DNA of 64,000 nucleotides, taken from NCBI GenBank assembly GCA_016700415.1, contig CP065018.1:1-64000 (forward strand), in the 5' to 3' direction. This document shows positions 61,795 through 64,000 of this stretch, piece by piece. Position 1 is the first letter of the stretch; the number at the start of each line of letters is the position of its first letter. The notes below the pieces were generated by a model. It made no database searches, had not been told where the DNA came from, and saw nothing but the letters and a program-made list of their open reading frames with translations. The translations under genes were made by a program, and so were the position numbers. This DNA is from Flavobacteriales bacterium (GTDB taxonomy: Bacteria > Bacteroidota > Bacteroidia > Flavobacteriales_F > PHOS-HE28).

Positions 61795-62011
61795 ACCAAT
61801 ACCGGCTATCTAAAAGGGCCTTCAAGTTTAACGTTTCCTCGCCGCCTGCGGCAGTTGTAAAGTAATCCTTTACAACTCGATATGCGAGTAACACCTTGTC
61901 AACCAATATGCTTCCGATGAATTGGAAAATGTTCTGATCCGAGGTGTCAAAAAGTTCCGCGAGCTGGTTCTGATTCATCCAGACCATGCTGTCGCACGAA
62001 TAAGCCTTCAA
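61751..62011 (-). pseudogene. RhuM-family remnant
   Basis: The minus strand encodes DSMVWMNQNQLAELFDTSDQ, then NIFQFIGSILVDKVLLAYRV and VKDYFTTAAGGEE. This is the N-terminal winged-helix region of RhuM/DNA-binding proteins (usually VWLTQxQMAELFxTTxQNV...). The conserved part stops at about 61835; the frame then runs through the start of the AlbA_2-like gene and ends. The rest of the protein, over 200 residues, is missing, so it is a truncated remnant. Confidence 0.6.
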
Positions 62012-63888
62012 CGTAGCAACTGGACATATCCGGTATACCGCTTCGAGCTGGTCCGGTCCAAAAGGGCGTAGTAGTAAACCCCTTCAGGTACATCGTTGCC
62101 ATTCTGTTGATGTTTCCCGCGCCAGATGTCCGAAGCATTTCCGCTTTGGAAGATGTCCTGGCCCCAACGGTCCTTGATGGTCAATGTGAATGCAGCGGGT
62201 AGGGAGCGGATCACAAAGCCATCGTTGACCCGGTCATTGTTCGGGCTGAAGACGTTCGGGATGATGGGAGGGCAATCCGGGGCAATGGTCATTACTTGGG
62301 TCGAGGTGTGCTGGCCGGAAGGAGAGGTTACGGTGAGTTGGACAGCATAGGACCCTTTCTCCGTCCAGCATACTTCCGGAGGCGTGCTACCTACGTGGCT
62401 GTCCGGAATGCCATTCTCGAATTGCCACACCCACTCCGTAGGGCCATGCCGCGAGCTGTCGAGAAAGGTATAGCAGGAGCTAAGGCAGTCATTGTCCGGC
62501 ATGGGCACCACATGGAAGATCGATGAAGGTGGAATGTTGGCACATGCGGTAAATGGCACGATCTCCGGTGCATCGATCGCGACCACATCGATCGGCGTTA
62601 CTGTTACTGCAAGTGGTTGGCTGCTGTCACTGACCAAGGTCTCCGTGAAGGTCTGGTCCACCACGGATAAATTGTGGTCGTAGGTAAAGCAACCGGCATC
62701 GCCGTTCGGCAAGGTGCGCAGGAGGTAGGTGTCCCTCATTTTTCCGGTCACGTGCATATCGCCGACCATGATCAGGCCGCCGTTCGAGGCAGCAACAATA
62801 TCCAGCACGTAGTTCGTGAATTGGGGTTCATAGGCGTAGGTCTTGTTCCAATTGATGGTGAGGTCCGAAAGGTTCAGGGACACCACGGCCGGGCTTCGCC
62901 CATCACTGGACCCGTGGTCATAGCTTATGGCCAAGGTGCCATCATTGATGAGCGTTGCACATCGTGCTTTTTCTGCGCCATTGCCGCTATCGAAATGCCG
63001 GGTGGCAAGGACCTCGCCGTTCAGGTCCGTTTTGATCAGAAAAATGTCCCATTCACGTTGGATATCGTAGTTGCGTCCGATCAAGTACAAGGAGCCTTGG
63101 GCATCCATTAGGAACGCAGCCAATTCATCATCGTAGGTCGTGTTGAAATGCTTGGTCCAGAGCGGTTCCGCAGCCGCGTTGAGGCGCATCAGGAAGACGT
63201 CCGTAAAGCTGGGTTCCAGCTTGCCTGTGCCGGCCAGGTACAGGTCTCCGTTCCGCGTGATCAGCTTGATGGTGGAAAGTTGGTAGTTGTCCGTGTTGAT
63301 CTGTTTGGACCAAACCACGTTGCCGCCCATATCGATCTTCAAGCAAGCGATCTCCGCATACCCCGATGAACTTGGATAGGTTATGCCAGCGAACAGATAC
63401 CCATCGTCGACGGCTACCACATCGGTGGTACGTAGCCCATTTCCCGCTTCCAGGTACTTGCTCCAAAGCACATTTCCGGCCGGGTCGGTCTGGCTTATCC
63501 AAGTGTGCGAGTTTGTGATCCCGACCAATAGGTATCCATCGCCGTTAGGCATAACATGCTCCAGAAAACTGGTGCTGCTCAGCGCGGAGAACTTCTTACA
63601 CGAAATGAGCCCTCCGGCGTCATTGGTCAACAAAAGCCCGGGATAGACCATCCTGCCCGCATTGGGGTTCGAGAGCTGCATGACCGTGGCGATCACATGG
63701 TCGTTCCGGACAGCTACGGCATTGCCTTGTTCGGTAAAATTCGCGCCGTATGATCGGAAGAACGAAATGTCTTGAGCGTTCAGGTCAATGCTCGAACAAG
63801 CCGAGATCGATCCTGCCAAGAAGGTCGCAGAAATGGACACGCGCAGATAGCGCAACAGATAAATGGTTTGGTGCTTGATCGACATCAT
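62008..63888 (-). CDS. Secreted T9SS type-B (CHU_C) protein with beta-propeller-like repeats and PKD domain
   Basis: The 626-residue protein has an N-terminal signal or lipoprotein segment (ATFLAGSISACSSIDLNAQD) and several related repeats of the GNVLWSKYLEAGNG / GNVVWSKQINTDNY / AEPLWTKHFNTTYDDELAAF kind, as in delta-60 or SBBP propellers. A PKD domain (FLDSSRHGPTEWVWQFENGI) and VPEGVYYYALLDRTSSKRYT at the end precede the final TGYVQLLR. The block IPNVFSPNNDRVNDGF, then IKDRWGQDIFQSGNASDIWR, is the gliding-motility-associated C-terminal (CHU_C) domain that directs export by T9SS. The function is unknown; surface adhesion is plausible. MSIKH at 63885 is an alternative start. Confidence 0.8.
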   Translation of the reverse strand: MMSIKHQTIYLLRYLRVSISATFLAGSISACSSIDLNAQDISFFRSYGANFTEQGNAVAVRNDHVIATVMQLSNPNAGRMVYPGLLLTNDAGGLISCKKFSALSSTSFLEHVMPNGDGYLLVGITNSHTWISQTDPAGNVLWSKYLEAGNGLRTTDVVAVDDGYLFAGITYPSSSGYAEIACLKIDMGGNVVWSKQINTDNYQLSTIKLITRNGDLYLAGTGKLEPSFTDVFLMRLNAAAEPLWTKHFNTTYDDELAAFLMDAQGSLYLIGRNYDIQREWDIFLIKTDLNGEVLATRHFDSGNGAEKARCATLINDGTLAISYDHGSSDGRSPAVVSLNLSDLTINWNKTYAYEPQFTNYVLDIVAASNGGLIMVGDMHVTGKMRDTYLLRTLPNGDAGCFTYDHNLSVVDQTFTETLVSDSSQPLAVTVTPIDVVAIDAPEIVPFTACANIPPSSIFHVVPMPDNDCLSSCYTFLDSSRHGPTEWVWQFENGIPDSHVGSTPPEVCWTEKGSYAVQLTVTSPSGQHTSTQVMTIAPDCPPIIPNVFSPNNDRVNDGFVIRSLPAAFTLTIKDRWGQDIFQSGNASDIWRGKHQQNGNDVPEGVYYYALLDRTSSKRYTGYVQLLR

Positions 63889-63972
63889 GTGGTAATGAGA
63901 CGCTCAAACGATTTGATAGGCTGCTTGTGCAACGAATTATGCCGCCTGCCAACCCTGTATCGGATGTCCGGG

Positions 63973-64000
63973 CCGCTGTGCACGATGTGCATAACGCTGC
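63973..64000. repeat. Copy 2 of the 28-bp direct repeat, cut by the window end
   Basis: It matches 59913-59940 at 26 of 28 positions, and the homology may continue beyond the window. This copy also contains a short hairpin, TGCAC-GAT-GTGCA. Bases 63889-63972 show no other feature I can support. Confidence 0.55.

Overview
The window looks like a high-GC member of the Bacteroidota (Flavobacteriales-like). This rests on three proteins carrying type IX secretion C-terminal signals (39135, 44948 and 62008), a secreted metalloprotease with GEVED and PKD modules, a DUF5777 beta-barrel protein and many SPxII-type lipoproteins. No rRNA, tRNA or CRISPR array was seen.

Region 1 (1-22.8 kb) is an anaerobic aromatic-degradation island. 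On the minus strand (about 410-5419) lie a molybdenum hydroxylase with a [2Fe-2S] domain, an SDR, an XdhC-type maturation factor and a MocA-like nucleotidyltransferase. Divergent from them is a long plus-strand operon. It encodes an ATP-dependent (class I type) benzoyl-CoA reductase in the order bcrC-bcrB-bcrA-[saccharopine-dehydrogenase-like]-bcrD. An acyl-CoA ligase, an extra 2-hydroxyacyl-CoA dehydratase subunit, a ketopantoate-reductase/ATPase-activator fusion and a thiolase follow. The operon ends with had, oah, dch and a 3-hydroxyacyl-CoA dehydrogenase/enoyl-CoA hydratase fusion. Together these cover benzoyl-CoA to dienoyl-CoA, ring hydration, oxidation, hydrolytic ring opening and beta-oxidation of the C7 product. 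The first 9.6 kb is broken by many single-base shifts that stop abruptly, which looks more like an unpolished contig end than gene decay.

Region 2 (22.9-28.3 kb) holds a decayed REP-type transposase with palindromes, a large secreted metalloprotease, a MORN-repeat protein and a short ModE-like regulator.

Region 3 (28.5-49.7 kb) is respiratory. It contains a narC-G-H-J-I nitrate reductase operon, a Crp/Fnr regulator, an MbnP/MbnH-like pair, a secreted lysyl-oxidase-like protein, a polyferredoxin-TPR fusion with small cytochromes c and a DUF5777 protein, a multicopper oxidase, an OsmC protein and a cytochrome c peroxidase. Short TGAY-N4-RTCA-like sites recur in its intergenic gaps and suggest one Crp/Fnr regulon. 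Nitrate respiration would be a natural electron sink for the aromatic pathway.

Region 4 (49.9-58.8 kb) is a TetR-controlled operon with membrane proteins, a b-type cytochrome, an AhpD-like protein and a TolC/MFP/RND efflux system, preceded by a perfect palindromic operator.

Region 5 (58.8-64 kb) is an accessory zone. It has an AT-rich gene that may encode a modification-dependent nuclease, remnants of AlbA_2/Schlafen-type ATP-binding genes with 11-bp tandem repeats, a 161-bp MITE-like insertion inside one of them, a RhuM remnant and a T9SS type-B protein. A 28-bp near-identical direct repeat lies at 59913 and at the window end.
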